From the NCBI GenBank assembly GCA_005882715.1, contig VBEI01000137.1, positions 1 through 14,570 of the forward strand: a stretch of 14,570 bases of DNA, written 5' to 3'. The translations under genes were made by a program, and so were the position numbers. Positions 1-7,503 of the stretch are shown in pieces (the first letter of the stretch is position 1; each line of letters begins with the position of its first letter). Source of the stretch: Chloroflexota bacterium. GTDB lineage: Bacteria; Chloroflexota; Dehalococcoidia; SM23-28-2; RBG-16-64-32. Below the pieces are notes generated by a model. It had not been told where the DNA came from. It searched no databases and saw only the letters and a program-made list of their open reading frames with translations.

Positions 1-7
1 TTTAGAA

Positions 8-38
8 TTGGCAGAACGATCTGCCTTGATTCTGCCAA
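8..38. repeat. Inverted repeat at left edge with two possible pairings
   Basis: TTGGCAGAA (8-16) is exactly reverse-complementary to TTCTGCCAA (30-38). The GGCAGA core (10-15) can instead pair with TCTGCC at 20-25, because TCTGCC occurs twice (20-25 and 31-36). No T-run follows, so it does not look like an intrinsic terminator. It may be a protein-binding site, or the 3' end of a structure belonging to a gene outside the window. No coding potential is visible from 1 to 283. Confidence 0.4.
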
Positions 39-93
39 ACAAACTGCGACTTGGTCAAGCCCCAGCCGCAGCCCGTCACTTAACGACCCACCC

Positions 94-122
94 TCGAACA
101 GGAACGCCTTATCAGGTATAAT
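94..122 (+). promoter_or_regulatory. Candidate sigma70-type promoter for gyrA
   Basis: A perfect -10 hexamer TATAAT lies at 117-122. The hexamer 17 bp upstream (TCGAAC, 94-99) matches the -35 consensus at only three of six bases, so the -35 is weak. Transcription would begin near 129 and give a gyrA leader of about 155 nt. The hexamer is seen directly; its use as a promoter is inferred. Confidence 0.5.
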
Positions 123-150
123 TTATATGTGACATTGTGCGTCCTCGTGA

Positions 151-193
151 ATGGAGGCCTTAGGGCGTACCCCGCAGGCCAGAAGACCTCCAT
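151..193 (+). promoter_or_regulatory. Hairpin in the gyrA 5' leader
   Basis: ATGGA (151-155) can pair with TCCAT (189-193), GGCCT (156-160) with AGGCC (176-180), and GGG (163-165) with CCC (170-172) around a CGTA loop. This gives one long stem with a bulge at 181-188. It lies between the proposed start of transcription and the gyrA ribosome-binding site. It matches no riboswitch I recognise; a role in controlling gyrA expression is speculation. Confidence 0.3.
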
Positions 194-283
194 CCACGAT
201 CCGCTTGCCGGTCTCAAGAGTGCTCGCCCTGAGCGGATGACCCGTCCGCCGATGCTCACCGAGCCCCGCCCCAAGGAGATTAC

Positions 284-2911
284 ATGACCCTCGAACCACC
301 GCCGATTCCCGCGCTGAGTGTGCGTCCGATCAAGATCGAAGAGGAGATGCGCTCGTCGTATCTCGACTACGCGATGTCGGTGATCGTACAGCGCGCCCTG
401 CCGGACATCCGCGACGGGCTGAAGCCGGTCCAGCGCCGCATCCTCTATGCGATGCAACAGATGGGCCTGAACCCGGGCACGAAATACCGAAAGTGCGCCG
501 GTATCGTCGGTGAGGTCCTCAAGAACTACCACCCGCACGGCGACGCCCCCGTCTACGACGCGCTCGTGCGTATGGTCCAGACCTTCTCGCTGCGCTATCC
601 GCTGGTCGATGGACAGGGCAACTTTGGCTCGATGGACGGCGACCCGCCGGCTGCCTACCGCTACACCGAGGCTCGCCTTACGCGGATCGCGACCGAACTG
701 CTCGCGGACATCGACAAGAACACCGTCGACATGTCCCCGAACTTTGACGATGAGCTGAAGGAGCCCGTAGTCCTCCCGGCGCGGGTGCCGAACCTGCTAG
801 CAAACGGTGCGTCGGGTATTGCCGTCGGAATGGCTACGAACATACCGCCACACAACCTCGGCGAGCTGTGCGAAGCGATCGCCCATTTGATCGACCATCC
901 CGAAGCGACGATGGAGGAGCTGGCCGAAATCGTAAGGGGGCCGGACTTCCCCACCGGCGGGGTCATCTTCCGCTACGAAACGGTGCGTTTGCCCGCTGTC
1001 AACGGCCAGGGGCCCACGTCCGAACGCAGAGACGCCATCCGCGGCGCGTTTGAAGGTCGCGGCCGCATCGTCACGCGCGCCCGGGTGCACATCGAGGAGA
1101 TGGCGAAGGGCAACCGGAACCAGATCATCGTTACCGAGCTGCCCTATCAGACGAACAAGGCTACGCTCGTCGAGAAGATCGCTGACCTCGCCCGGGCCAA
1201 GCGCATCGACGGAATCGCTGACCTGCGGGATGAGTCGGACCGGCACGGCATGCGCATCGTAATCGAGCTGAAGCGCGAGGCACAGCCGCGCCAGCTGCTG
1301 AACGCGCTGTACAAGCACACGGCCATGCAGTCCGCTTTCGCGGTCAACATGCTCGCTCTCGTGGACCGGCAGCCGCGCACGGTGAGCCTCAAGAAGATGC
1401 TCGAGTCCTACATCGACCACCGGCGCGATGTGATCCGCCGGCGGTCGGAGTTCGACCTCGAGAAGGCGCGCGATCGGGCGCACGTTCTCGAAGGATTGCT
1501 CAAAGCGATTGACATGCTGGACCAGGTCATCCAGACGATCCGCGGATCTCCTTCCGCCGAGGAGGCGAAAGGACGTCTGATGCGCGCGCCGTTTCAGCTA
1601 AGCGATCGGCAGGCGCAGGCCGTCCTCGACATGCAGCTGCGCCGCCTGGCCAAGCTGGAGCGGGACAAGATCCAGGACGAGTACAAGGAGCTGATCGAGC
1701 TGATCTCGTACCTCGAGGACCTGCTCGCTAACCCGCGCAAGATCGACTTCCTGATCAAGGACGATGCGGTCGACCTCAAGAAGACCTACGGCGACGACCG
1801 CCGCACGATCATCGTGGACCAGGAGCCGGAAGAGTTCTCAGAAGAGGACATGGTGGCGCACCAGGAAGTTGTGGTCACTATTTCCAAGCGTGGGTTCATC
1901 AAGCGGTTGCCGCTGAGCACATACCGCGCGCAGCGTCGCGGCGGCGTCGGGGTGATCGGCATGAAGACGCGCGAGGACGACGCCGTCCGGCATTTGGTCG
2001 TCGCGGATACGCATGACAAGCTCATCTTCTTTACTGATCGCGGCCGCTGCTTCCAGGTGAAGACCTACGAAGTCACCGACGAGTCACGTCAGGCACGCGG
2101 CGAGTCCGTGATGCAACTGCTCCAGCTGGATCAGAGGGAGCGGATCACGGCCGTCGTCCGTATACCCCCGGACATGGACCACGAGTATATGGTTGTCGCA
2201 ACGAAGCTGGGCGAAGTCAAAAAGACGCCGCTGAAGAACTTCGCGAACGTCCGACGCGATGGACTGAACGCGATGGACCTGGAGCCCGCCGACGAGCTGG
2301 TTTCAGCCAAGCTGGCCGTTGATGCCGACGATGCGATTCTCGTGTCGGCGCGTGGCCAGTCTGTCCGCTTCCCGGTCAAGCTGCTTCGCTCGGCATCCCG
2401 CCTTTCGGGGGGTGTTCGCGGAATTCGGCTGGCGTCCGGCGACCGCGTCGTCGGTATGGAAATCGCAAGCGCTGCCGAGGCGCTGCTTGTCGTAAGTGAG
2501 TTCGGTTTTGGCAAGCGAACGCACGTTGAGGAGTACCCGCGGCACGGGCGCGGCGGTCAGGGAGTTCGGACGTTCAAGACGACGCCCAAGACCGGCGAGC
2601 TGATGGCGGCGCGAATGGTGGACCCGGGCCACGAACTGATGCTTATCTCGGAAGAAGGCATAGTGCTCCGCACGCCGATCGAGCACATCTCGAAACAGCT
2701 TCGTTCGACGCAAGGCGTCACGCTCATGGACGTCGAGGGGGACCGCGTCGCTGCCGTTGCCGTGATTGACATGCAGCGCGAGTACGACACGCCGGATGGC
2801 CTGCCGACCGGCGCAACAGTCGCCGCGGCTGAAGACGGTGACAAACCCAAGCAAGGAGATTCCGCGGGAGAGCCGCGAAAGAGAACTCCGCGGCCGAAGA
2901 AGAGCGAATAG
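284..2911 (+). CDS. gyrA: DNA gyrase subunit A
   Basis: Breakage-reunion subunit of the A2B2 type II topoisomerase that introduces negative supercoils. At 875 aa it is the usual length. The winged-helix/tower part carries the active-site Tyr127 in a RYTE context, just after DGDPPAAY. The quinolone-pocket motif is HPHGDAPVYD (83-92), with Ala88 and Pro89 where E. coli has Ser83 and Ala84, and Asp92 conserved. The C-terminal beta-pinwheel follows, with its GyrA box read as QRRGGVG (550-556) instead of QRRGG(K/R)G. About 18 extra residues (229-247) sit between the DFPTGG strand and the GRGRI strand compared with E. coli as I recall it. The ATG is chosen because AAGGAG (273-278) lies 5 nt upstream and the protein begins close to the conserved EEEMRSSYLDYAMSVI segment. 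The tail is rich in Lys, Arg and Pro. gyrB is not in this window. GyrA rather than ParC is favoured by the length and the recognisable box, but ParC in a genome with both is not fully excluded. Confidence 0.95.
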   Translation: MTLEPPPIPALSVRPIKIEEEMRSSYLDYAMSVIVQRALPDIRDGLKPVQRRILYAMQQMGLNPGTKYRKCAGIVGEVLKNYHPHGDAPVYDALVRMVQTFSLRYPLVDGQGNFGSMDGDPPAAYRYTEARLTRIATELLADIDKNTVDMSPNFDDELKEPVVLPARVPNLLANGASGIAVGMATNIPPHNLGELCEAIAHLIDHPEATMEELAEIVRGPDFPTGGVIFRYETVRLPAVNGQGPTSERRDAIRGAFEGRGRIVTRARVHIEEMAKGNRNQIIVTELPYQTNKATLVEKIADLARAKRIDGIADLRDESDRHGMRIVIELKREAQPRQLLNALYKHTAMQSAFAVNMLALVDRQPRTVSLKKMLESYIDHRRDVIRRRSEFDLEKARDRAHVLEGLLKAIDMLDQVIQTIRGSPSAEEAKGRLMRAPFQLSDRQAQAVLDMQLRRLAKLERDKIQDEYKELIELISYLEDLLANPRKIDFLIKDDAVDLKKTYGDDRRTIIVDQEPEEFSEEDMVAHQEVVVTISKRGFIKRLPLSTYRAQRRGGVGVIGMKTREDDAVRHLVVADTHDKLIFFTDRGRCFQVKTYEVTDESRQARGESVMQLLQLDQRERITAVVRIPPDMDHEYMVVATKLGEVKKTPLKNFANVRRDGLNAMDLEPADELVSAKLAVDADDAILVSARGQSVRFPVKLLRSASRLSGGVRGIRLASGDRVVGMEIASAAEALLVVSEFGFGKRTHVEEYPRHGRGGQGVRTFKTTPKTGELMAARMVDPGHELMLISEEGIVLRTPIEHISKQLRSTQGVTLMDVEGDRVAAVAVIDMQREYDTPDGLPTGATVAAAEDGDKPKQGDSAGEPRKRTPRPKKSE

Positions 2912-2918
2912 GCATCCG

Positions 2919-3377
2919 ATGGGAGGTGTCGCCGAGCGGCTTCGAGAGCTCGAAATATCGCTTCCCGCGAGACGATCATTCGGCAAGTACGCCGGCGCGG
3001 CGCGTGCGGGAAATCTCGTCTTCGTTTCGGGTGCCGGGCCGATTGGCTCGAACGGCAGCGTCACCGGCAAAGTGGGCGCGGAGGTAGATGTCCCCGCTGC
3101 CCAGGAAGCTGCCAAGCTATGTGTCATTAACTGCCTGAGCGCTCTTCAAGAAGAGATCGGTGACCTGGACAAGATCAGCCGAGTTGTGAAGCTCCTCGGG
3201 TTTGTGAACAGCGCGCCCGGTTTCAATCAGCAGCATGTTGTCATGGACGGGGCCTCCTCGCTGTTGCTCGATCTATTCGGCGAAAAGGGGAGGCACGCCC
3301 GTAGTTCGGTTGGGATGGCGGAGCTGCCGATGAATATAGCGGTCGAAGTCGAGATGATCGTCGAGGCGGCGCTGTGA
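2919..3377 (+). CDS. RidA/YjgF-family protein
   Basis: A 152-aa member of the RidA (YjgF/YER057c/UK114) superfamily, trimeric proteins of which the best-known members hydrolyse reactive enamine/imine intermediates. The fold is recognisable in GNLVFVSGAGPIG (31-43) and in the C-terminal RSSVGMAELPMNIAVEVEMI block. Arg128 there corresponds to the carboxylate-binding Arg of active RidA. The length and the long helix region resemble the divergent subgroup of about 150 aa rather than classical 128-aa RidA, so the substrate is unknown. The ATG at 2919 is 7 nt after the gyrA stop with no good Shine-Dalgarno, which suggests translational coupling. The reading frame stays open upstream inside gyrA, but that part lacks RidA similarity. 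The stop overlaps the start of the next gene (GTGA). Confidence 0.85.
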   Translation: MGGVAERLRELEISLPARRSFGKYAGAARAGNLVFVSGAGPIGSNGSVTGKVGAEVDVPAAQEAAKLCVINCLSALQEEIGDLDKISRVVKLLGFVNSAPGFNQQHVVMDGASSLLLDLFGEKGRHARSSVGMAELPMNIAVEVEMIVEAAL

Positions 3378-3829
3378 AGGGTCGGACGATAAAACGCACC
3401 TCCCAGCCGTCGTCGCAGTTCGAACACATCCGCGAGCGCATGGAGCAGGCCCGCCAGCGCGTCATCGGCGCGCCGGGTAGGCCGAGCTTCTCCGTTCCGT
3501 TCATCGAGCCGGCCGTCGATATTTACGAAACAGAAGACCAGGTGGTGATAGTGGCGGAGATCGCCGGCATTGGTGACCAGGACCTGGAGCTAGAAGTGGA
3601 AGGGTCGAAGTGCATACTGCGCGGCGAGCGAAAGCCGGCATCGCAGGGTGCAAAACGCGATTATCGGCAGGTGGAAATTAGCCACGGCCCCTTTCAGCGC
3701 GAACTATTCTTGCCCGCGGCAGTTAACCCAGACGCGGTTCAGACCGTCTATAAGGACGGAATGCTGCAAATCGCGCTGCCCAAGGCATCACCTGCTCGCA
3801 GCCGAACGCTGACGATTCTCGTTCGCTAA
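3374..3829 (+). CDS. Small heat-shock protein, Hsp20/alpha-crystallin family
   Basis: An ATP-independent holdase chaperone of 151 aa that would bind unfolding proteins in the cytoplasm. Residues 1-45 are a polar N-terminal arm. The alpha-crystallin domain begins at about VDIYETEDQVVIVAEIAGI and runs to the end, with the typical GMLQIALPK strand (conserved G-x-L). The C-terminus RTLTILVR carries an IxI-like anchor (L-T-I). The start is GTG at 3374, overlapping the TGA of the upstream gene by 4 nt, which indicates coupled translation. A Met 22 codons further in is an alternative start but would remove the N-terminal arm. lon follows 40 nt downstream, a natural chaperone-protease pairing. I saw no CIRCE operator nearby. 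Confidence 0.9.
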   Translation: MKGRTIKRTSQPSSQFEHIRERMEQARQRVIGAPGRPSFSVPFIEPAVDIYETEDQVVIVAEIAGIGDQDLELEVEGSKCILRGERKPASQGAKRDYRQVEISHGPFQRELFLPAAVNPDAVQTVYKDGMLQIALPKASPARSRTLTILVR

Positions 3830-3869
3830 GGGCTTTCTCCCGCAGCAGTCCAAACGGAGGCAAACTCCA

Positions 3870-6278
3870 ATGGAGCATGCGGAAACACGTCGACAAACAC
3901 GTACGAGAGCGACAGCGAGCGCTCGACCCCGGATCCCTGAGCTGCTGCCCTTGATTCCGGGCGGCGGAACGGTCATGTACCCCCAGCAGTTGCTGCCACT
4001 GCTTGCTACGGACGAGATCGACGTTAAGGCTGTTGGCGAGGCAGCGGCGTCCGAGGCCAAGATGGTTGGCGTCTTTCCGCAGCACGTGCTGGATGATGAA
4101 CGCTACGAAGGAGACCTTTACCAGCTCGGTACGGCTGCCACAATTGTTCGAATGGCGACGGCGCCGGATGGCACAGTCCATGCGATTCTCCAGGGTGTCG
4201 GGCGCATCAAGCTGCTGGGCCTCGAGCAAGCCGAACCCTGGATCGTGGGCCGCATTGAGCGCCTGGGTGAAACAGTCGACCGCAGCGCCGGTCTCGACGC
4301 CCTCATTGGGGAGATCAGGGAGGGCTTTGTCCGGATCGTCACCTTGTCCGAGACGCTTCCTCAGGAACTCGCGGCAGCCGTCGGCAATCTGGGAGACCCG
4401 TCGGCGCTCGCTGACTTCATCGCCGCCAACCTCCAGATCCGCACGGAACAGCGCTACGCGGTGCTCGAGGAGCTGAACGTCAACAAGCGGCTCACGATCG
4501 TCAAGGAGTTGATTGAGCACGAGATCGAGGTACTGGAGGTCCAATCGCAGATCCAGGCCGACGTTCGCGGCGAGCTCGACAAGCGCCAACGCGAGTTCAT
4601 TCTGCGCGAGCAGATGAAGGCGATCCAGAAGGAGTTGGGTGAAGGCGACATCACTCCGGAGCTATCGGAGCTGAAATTACGTTTGGCTGAAGCGGTCCTT
4701 CCGGAAGCGGCCCAGCGCGAGGCTGACCGCGAGTTGCAGCGCCTCACCAGTATTCCATCCATCTCCCCCGAGTACCAGGTTTCACGGACATATCTCGAAT
4801 GGCTGGCCGACCTCCCGTGGAATACGAGCACAGAGGACCTGCTGGATATCATCCGAGCCGAGGCGGTGCTGAACGAAGACCACTACGGCCTCGATAAGGT
4901 CAAACGCCGCATCCTCGACTTCCTCGCTGTCATCAAGCTACGACAGGGCGACACCCGCGGCCCGATCCTCTGCTTCGCGGGTCCGCCGGGAACGGGGAAG
5001 ACGTCGCTCGGCCAGTCTATCGCACGCGCCCTTGGGCGAAAGTTCATCCGCATGTCTCTCGGTGGTATGCGGGATGAGGCCGAAATACGAGGACACCGGC
5101 GCACTTATGTCGGCTCAATGCCCGGCCGGATCATCCAGGAGCTACGGCGCTGCGGCTCGCGCAACCCTCTTTTCATGCTCGACGAAGTCGATAAGCTCGG
5201 CGTCGATTTTCGCGGAGACCCCGCCTCGGCGCTTCTGGAAGTACTGGATCCCGCGCAGAACTCGACCTTCACGGACCACTATCTTGATACGGCATTCGAT
5301 CTGTCCCGTGTGTTCTTCGTTGCAACGGCGAACATCGTGGACAACATTCCAGGCCCCCTGCGCGACCGCATGGAGATCATCGAGCTGCCTGGCTATACAG
5401 AGCGCGAGAAGCTCGAGATCGGCAAGCGCTATCTACTGGGCAGGCAACTCCAGGAAAACGGGATCCCCGACGGCGTCCTCCATGTTAGCGAGAGCGCGAT
5501 CACCGAGATCATTCGCACGCACACCCGCGAGGCCGGCGTGCGGAACCTTGAGCGAGAGCTTGGGAGCGTCTGCCGGGCCGTAGCCAGAAGAGTGGCGGCC
5601 GGCCAGAACGGATCGATCGCCATTCGCGAAGAGAATCTCGCGGAATTCCTGGGCCCGGCGCGCTTTCGCTGGGAGCTTGCCTCGGAGGCGGATGAAGTTG
5701 GCGTCGCGACCGGCCTGGCGGCCACAATGGCGGGCGGCGACGTGCTGTTCGTCGAAGCGACCACGGTTCCCGGACGAGGCCGCCTCATCCTGACGGGCAA
5801 GCTCGGCGAAGTGATGCAGGAGTCGGCGCAGGCTGCGCTTACCTATGCGAGGTCGCGTGCCTCGGTGCTGAACATCCCGGCGGCCGCATTCGATAAGAAT
5901 GACATACACATCCATGTGCCTGCCGGCGCCATTCCGAAGGACGGCCCGTCGGCGGGGGTAACGATGGCGGCGGCTCTCGTTTCCGCGCTCACGGACCGGG
6001 CGATCCGCAAGGAAGTCGCGATGACGGGCGAGATTACCCTCCGGGGCAAGGTTCTGCCCGTGGGCTCGATCCGCGACAAGGTCCTCGCCGCTCACCGCGC
6101 GGGGAGCAAGCGGGTCGTGATGCCCCGCGACAACGAGAACGATCTAGCGGAGGTGCCGGAAGACGTGCGCCGCGAGCTGGAGTTCCTTCTCGTCGAGCAC
6201 GTAGACGAGGTGCTGAACGCGGCTCTTCACTCAGAGAAGGCGCACGATCGGCCGAAGCTGGCTGCGCTAGGCAGCTAG
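3870..6278 (+). CDS. lon: ATP-dependent Lon protease
   Basis: Cytoplasmic hexameric AAA+ serine protease that degrades misfolded and regulatory proteins. It has 802 aa, normal for LonA. Domains in order: a basic N-terminal extension (1-22), LAN substrate-binding domain (about 25-220), coiled-coil region (about 220-310), AAA+ module, and protease domain (about 605-790). Walker A is GPPGTGKT (371-378, Lys377) and Walker B ends in Asp438-Glu439. The catalytic dyad is Ser694 in KDGPSAGVT and Lys737 in IRDKVLAAHR, 43 residues apart as in E. coli Lon (679/722). GGAGG (3856-3860) lies 9 nt before the ATG. It is probably co-transcribed with hsp20. It ends 15 nt from the convergent dehydrogenase; CCGC/GCGG in that gap could form only a weak 4-bp stem. 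Confidence 0.97.
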   Translation: MEHAETRRQTRTRATASARPRIPELLPLIPGGGTVMYPQQLLPLLATDEIDVKAVGEAAASEAKMVGVFPQHVLDDERYEGDLYQLGTAATIVRMATAPDGTVHAILQGVGRIKLLGLEQAEPWIVGRIERLGETVDRSAGLDALIGEIREGFVRIVTLSETLPQELAAAVGNLGDPSALADFIAANLQIRTEQRYAVLEELNVNKRLTIVKELIEHEIEVLEVQSQIQADVRGELDKRQREFILREQMKAIQKELGEGDITPELSELKLRLAEAVLPEAAQREADRELQRLTSIPSISPEYQVSRTYLEWLADLPWNTSTEDLLDIIRAEAVLNEDHYGLDKVKRRILDFLAVIKLRQGDTRGPILCFAGPPGTGKTSLGQSIARALGRKFIRMSLGGMRDEAEIRGHRRTYVGSMPGRIIQELRRCGSRNPLFMLDEVDKLGVDFRGDPASALLEVLDPAQNSTFTDHYLDTAFDLSRVFFVATANIVDNIPGPLRDRMEIIELPGYTEREKLEIGKRYLLGRQLQENGIPDGVLHVSESAITEIIRTHTREAGVRNLERELGSVCRAVARRVAAGQNGSIAIREENLAEFLGPARFRWELASEADEVGVATGLAATMAGGDVLFVEATTVPGRGRLILTGKLGEVMQESAQAALTYARSRASVLNIPAAAFDKNDIHIHVPAGAIPKDGPSAGVTMAAALVSALTDRAIRKEVAMTGEITLRGKVLPVGSIRDKVLAAHRAGSKRVVMPRDNENDLAEVPEDVRRELEFLLVEHVDEVLNAALHSEKAHDRPKLAALGS

Positions 6279-6293
6279 CCGCCGACTCTGCGG

Positions 6294-7364
6294 TCAATAC
6301 CCGCGGGCTGGGTCCACCACGTTTCGAAGCGGCTCATCCGCCAGATACCGCCGCAGGTTGTCGCAGAACAGCGCCACCGCACGCTCCATGTAGCGCGGCG
6401 TGCCTCCGCTGATGTGTGGCGTGACGATCACGTTCTCCAGCCCCCACAATTCGCTCTCGCCGGAGAGTGGTTCTTGCTGGAAGACGTCCAGCGCCGCTCC
6501 GGCGATCCGTCCTTCCTTCAGAGCCTGGACGAGCGCTTGTTCGTCTATGATGGCCCCCCGGCCGATATTTACGATGATAGCGCTGGGCTTCATCGCTCGT
6601 AGCTGGGGTTCGCCGATCAGTCCACGCGACTCATTCGTTAGTGGCAGGGCAACGACGACGTAATCGCTCTCTTCCAACAGATGCCTGAGTTCCGAAGGAG
6701 GCAGCATCTCATCTGCAGCGGGGAATCCTGCCTGCGCGCCGGTTGTCCGCCGTTCGACAGACCGCCGCATCGCGAGCACGCGCATACCGAGAGCCTTTGC
6801 GAGCTCGACCACCCTCGCGCCGATGGCCCCCATGCCGAGGACGCCGACCGTTTTCTCTTCCAACTCGTCCGGCCAGTAGGGCCGCCATATTCTCTCCTGC
6901 TGAGACCGCAAAGCGCGGGGAAGGCCTTTTGCGAAAGCCAACATAGCGCCGATCACATATTCGCTTATAGGCACGGCGTGGATTCCGCTCGCCGTCGTCA
7001 CCGTGACGTGTGACTGCACGACAGGCGCGTCGAGCAGGCGGTCGACGCCGGCGCTGGTCAGCTGGAGCCACTTGAGCGCCGGCGCGCGCTCCACGATATC
7101 GTCTGGGACGATTGGGTTCGTCAGCAGCACTTCGGTCTCTCGCAGGATCGGTCGCAGGCGCTCGCGCGCCTCCTCTTCACTCTCATCCTCGGCCCGCGGC
7201 GGCTCCGGATAGCCCGCCCAAAGGGGGCGGCCGTCGCGGTAGACGCGGCGCTGGGCGCGAGTCAGGGCGGTGACGTTGAGGCGCCGGTCAGTCGTTCGGA
7301 TTGTGTCGTGAAGTTCGTCGGCAAGGGGCAGAGCGATCGTGACGTTGACGGAGCGGTCGGGCAT
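6294..7364 (-). CDS. D-2-hydroxyacid dehydrogenase family protein
   Basis: A 356-aa NAD(P)H-dependent oxidoreductase of the D-isomer 2-hydroxyacid dehydrogenase superfamily (glyoxylate/hydroxypyruvate reductase-like), reducing a 2-oxoacid to a D-2-hydroxyacid. The Rossmann motif is GMGAIG (177-182). The catalytic triad is visible: Arg269 in NIGRG, Glu298 in FQQEP and His317 in TPHISGG. After the second Rossmann strand comes MRRS (199-202); basic residues there often go with NADP(H) preference, which is inference. An acidic insert (about 55-70) makes it somewhat longer than many relatives. The substrate cannot be assigned. The ATG at 7364 lacks a Shine-Dalgarno, but a TATAAT box lies about 12 nt upstream, so the message may be nearly leaderless. 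It converges on lon and has no obvious pathway partner. Confidence 0.9.
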   Translation of the reverse strand: MPDRSVNVTIALPLADELHDTIRTTDRRLNVTALTRAQRRVYRDGRPLWAGYPEPPRAEDESEEEARERLRPILRETEVLLTNPIVPDDIVERAPALKWLQLTSAGVDRLLDAPVVQSHVTVTTASGIHAVPISEYVIGAMLAFAKGLPRALRSQQERIWRPYWPDELEEKTVGVLGMGAIGARVVELAKALGMRVLAMRRSVERRTTGAQAGFPAADEMLPPSELRHLLEESDYVVVALPLTNESRGLIGEPQLRAMKPSAIIVNIGRGAIIDEQALVQALKEGRIAGAALDVFQQEPLSGESELWGLENVIVTPHISGGTPRYMERAVALFCDNLRRYLADEPLRNVVDPARGY

Positions 7365-7375
7365 ATCGATTGGAG

Positions 7376-7404
7376 ATTATAAGCCACAACGCTCCGTGTA
7401 GAGA
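7376..7404 (-). promoter_or_regulatory. Candidate promoter for the dehydrogenase, nearly leaderless
   Basis: On the minus strand a perfect TATAAT occupies 7381-7376. Initiation about 7 nt downstream would be near 7369, only about five bases before the ATG at 7364. The -35 position (7404-7399, TCTCTA) is poor and falls inside the left arm of the inverted repeat at 7391-7503. The hexamer is observed; leaderless use is inferred. Confidence 0.45.
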
Positions 7405-7503
7405 CGCCTCAGACCAAGCGTTATCACATCAGTACGATACAGGGGTTCGCTTCGCGCGATGCTGTTGTGCCAAGAAAATCAGCGAGGCGTCTCTACCGGA
7501 GGC
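7391..7503. repeat. Imperfect inverted repeat, 20-bp arms around 73 bp
   Basis: The left arm 7391-7410 and the right arm 7484-7503 are reverse-complementary at 16 of 20 positions, with a perfect 13-bp core (GTAGAGACGCCTC at 7398-7410, GAGGCGTCTCTAC at 7484-7496). The left arm overlaps the -35 region of the dehydrogenase promoter, and the right arm lies inside the 5' part of the GIY-YIG reading frame. Palindromes with a GTAGAGACG...CGTCTCTAC core are, from memory, dispersed repeats in several phyla, so this may be a small non-autonomous mobile element or a pair of REP-like units. No target-site duplication was identified. Confidence 0.6.

Noticed and set aside
80..538. 152-aa minus-strand frame covering the gyrA leader and 5' end
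   Set aside because: It runs antisense through gyrA, has no family resemblance and covers the proposed promoter and leader.
797..1483. 228-aa minus-strand frame inside gyrA
   Set aside because: Shadow of GC-rich gyrA coding sequence, with no start signal and no recognisable domain.
2766..2918. Upstream extension of the RidA-family gene within gyrA
   Set aside because: The added 51 residues are the out-of-frame gyrA tail and lack RidA similarity; ATG 2919 fits the family.
2303..3127. 274-aa minus-strand frame across the gyrA-ridA junction
   Set aside because: Antisense to two well-supported genes and without similarity to any family I know.
6279..6293. Bidirectional terminator between lon and the dehydrogenase
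   Set aside because: Only a 4-bp stem with a 7-nt loop and no T-run.
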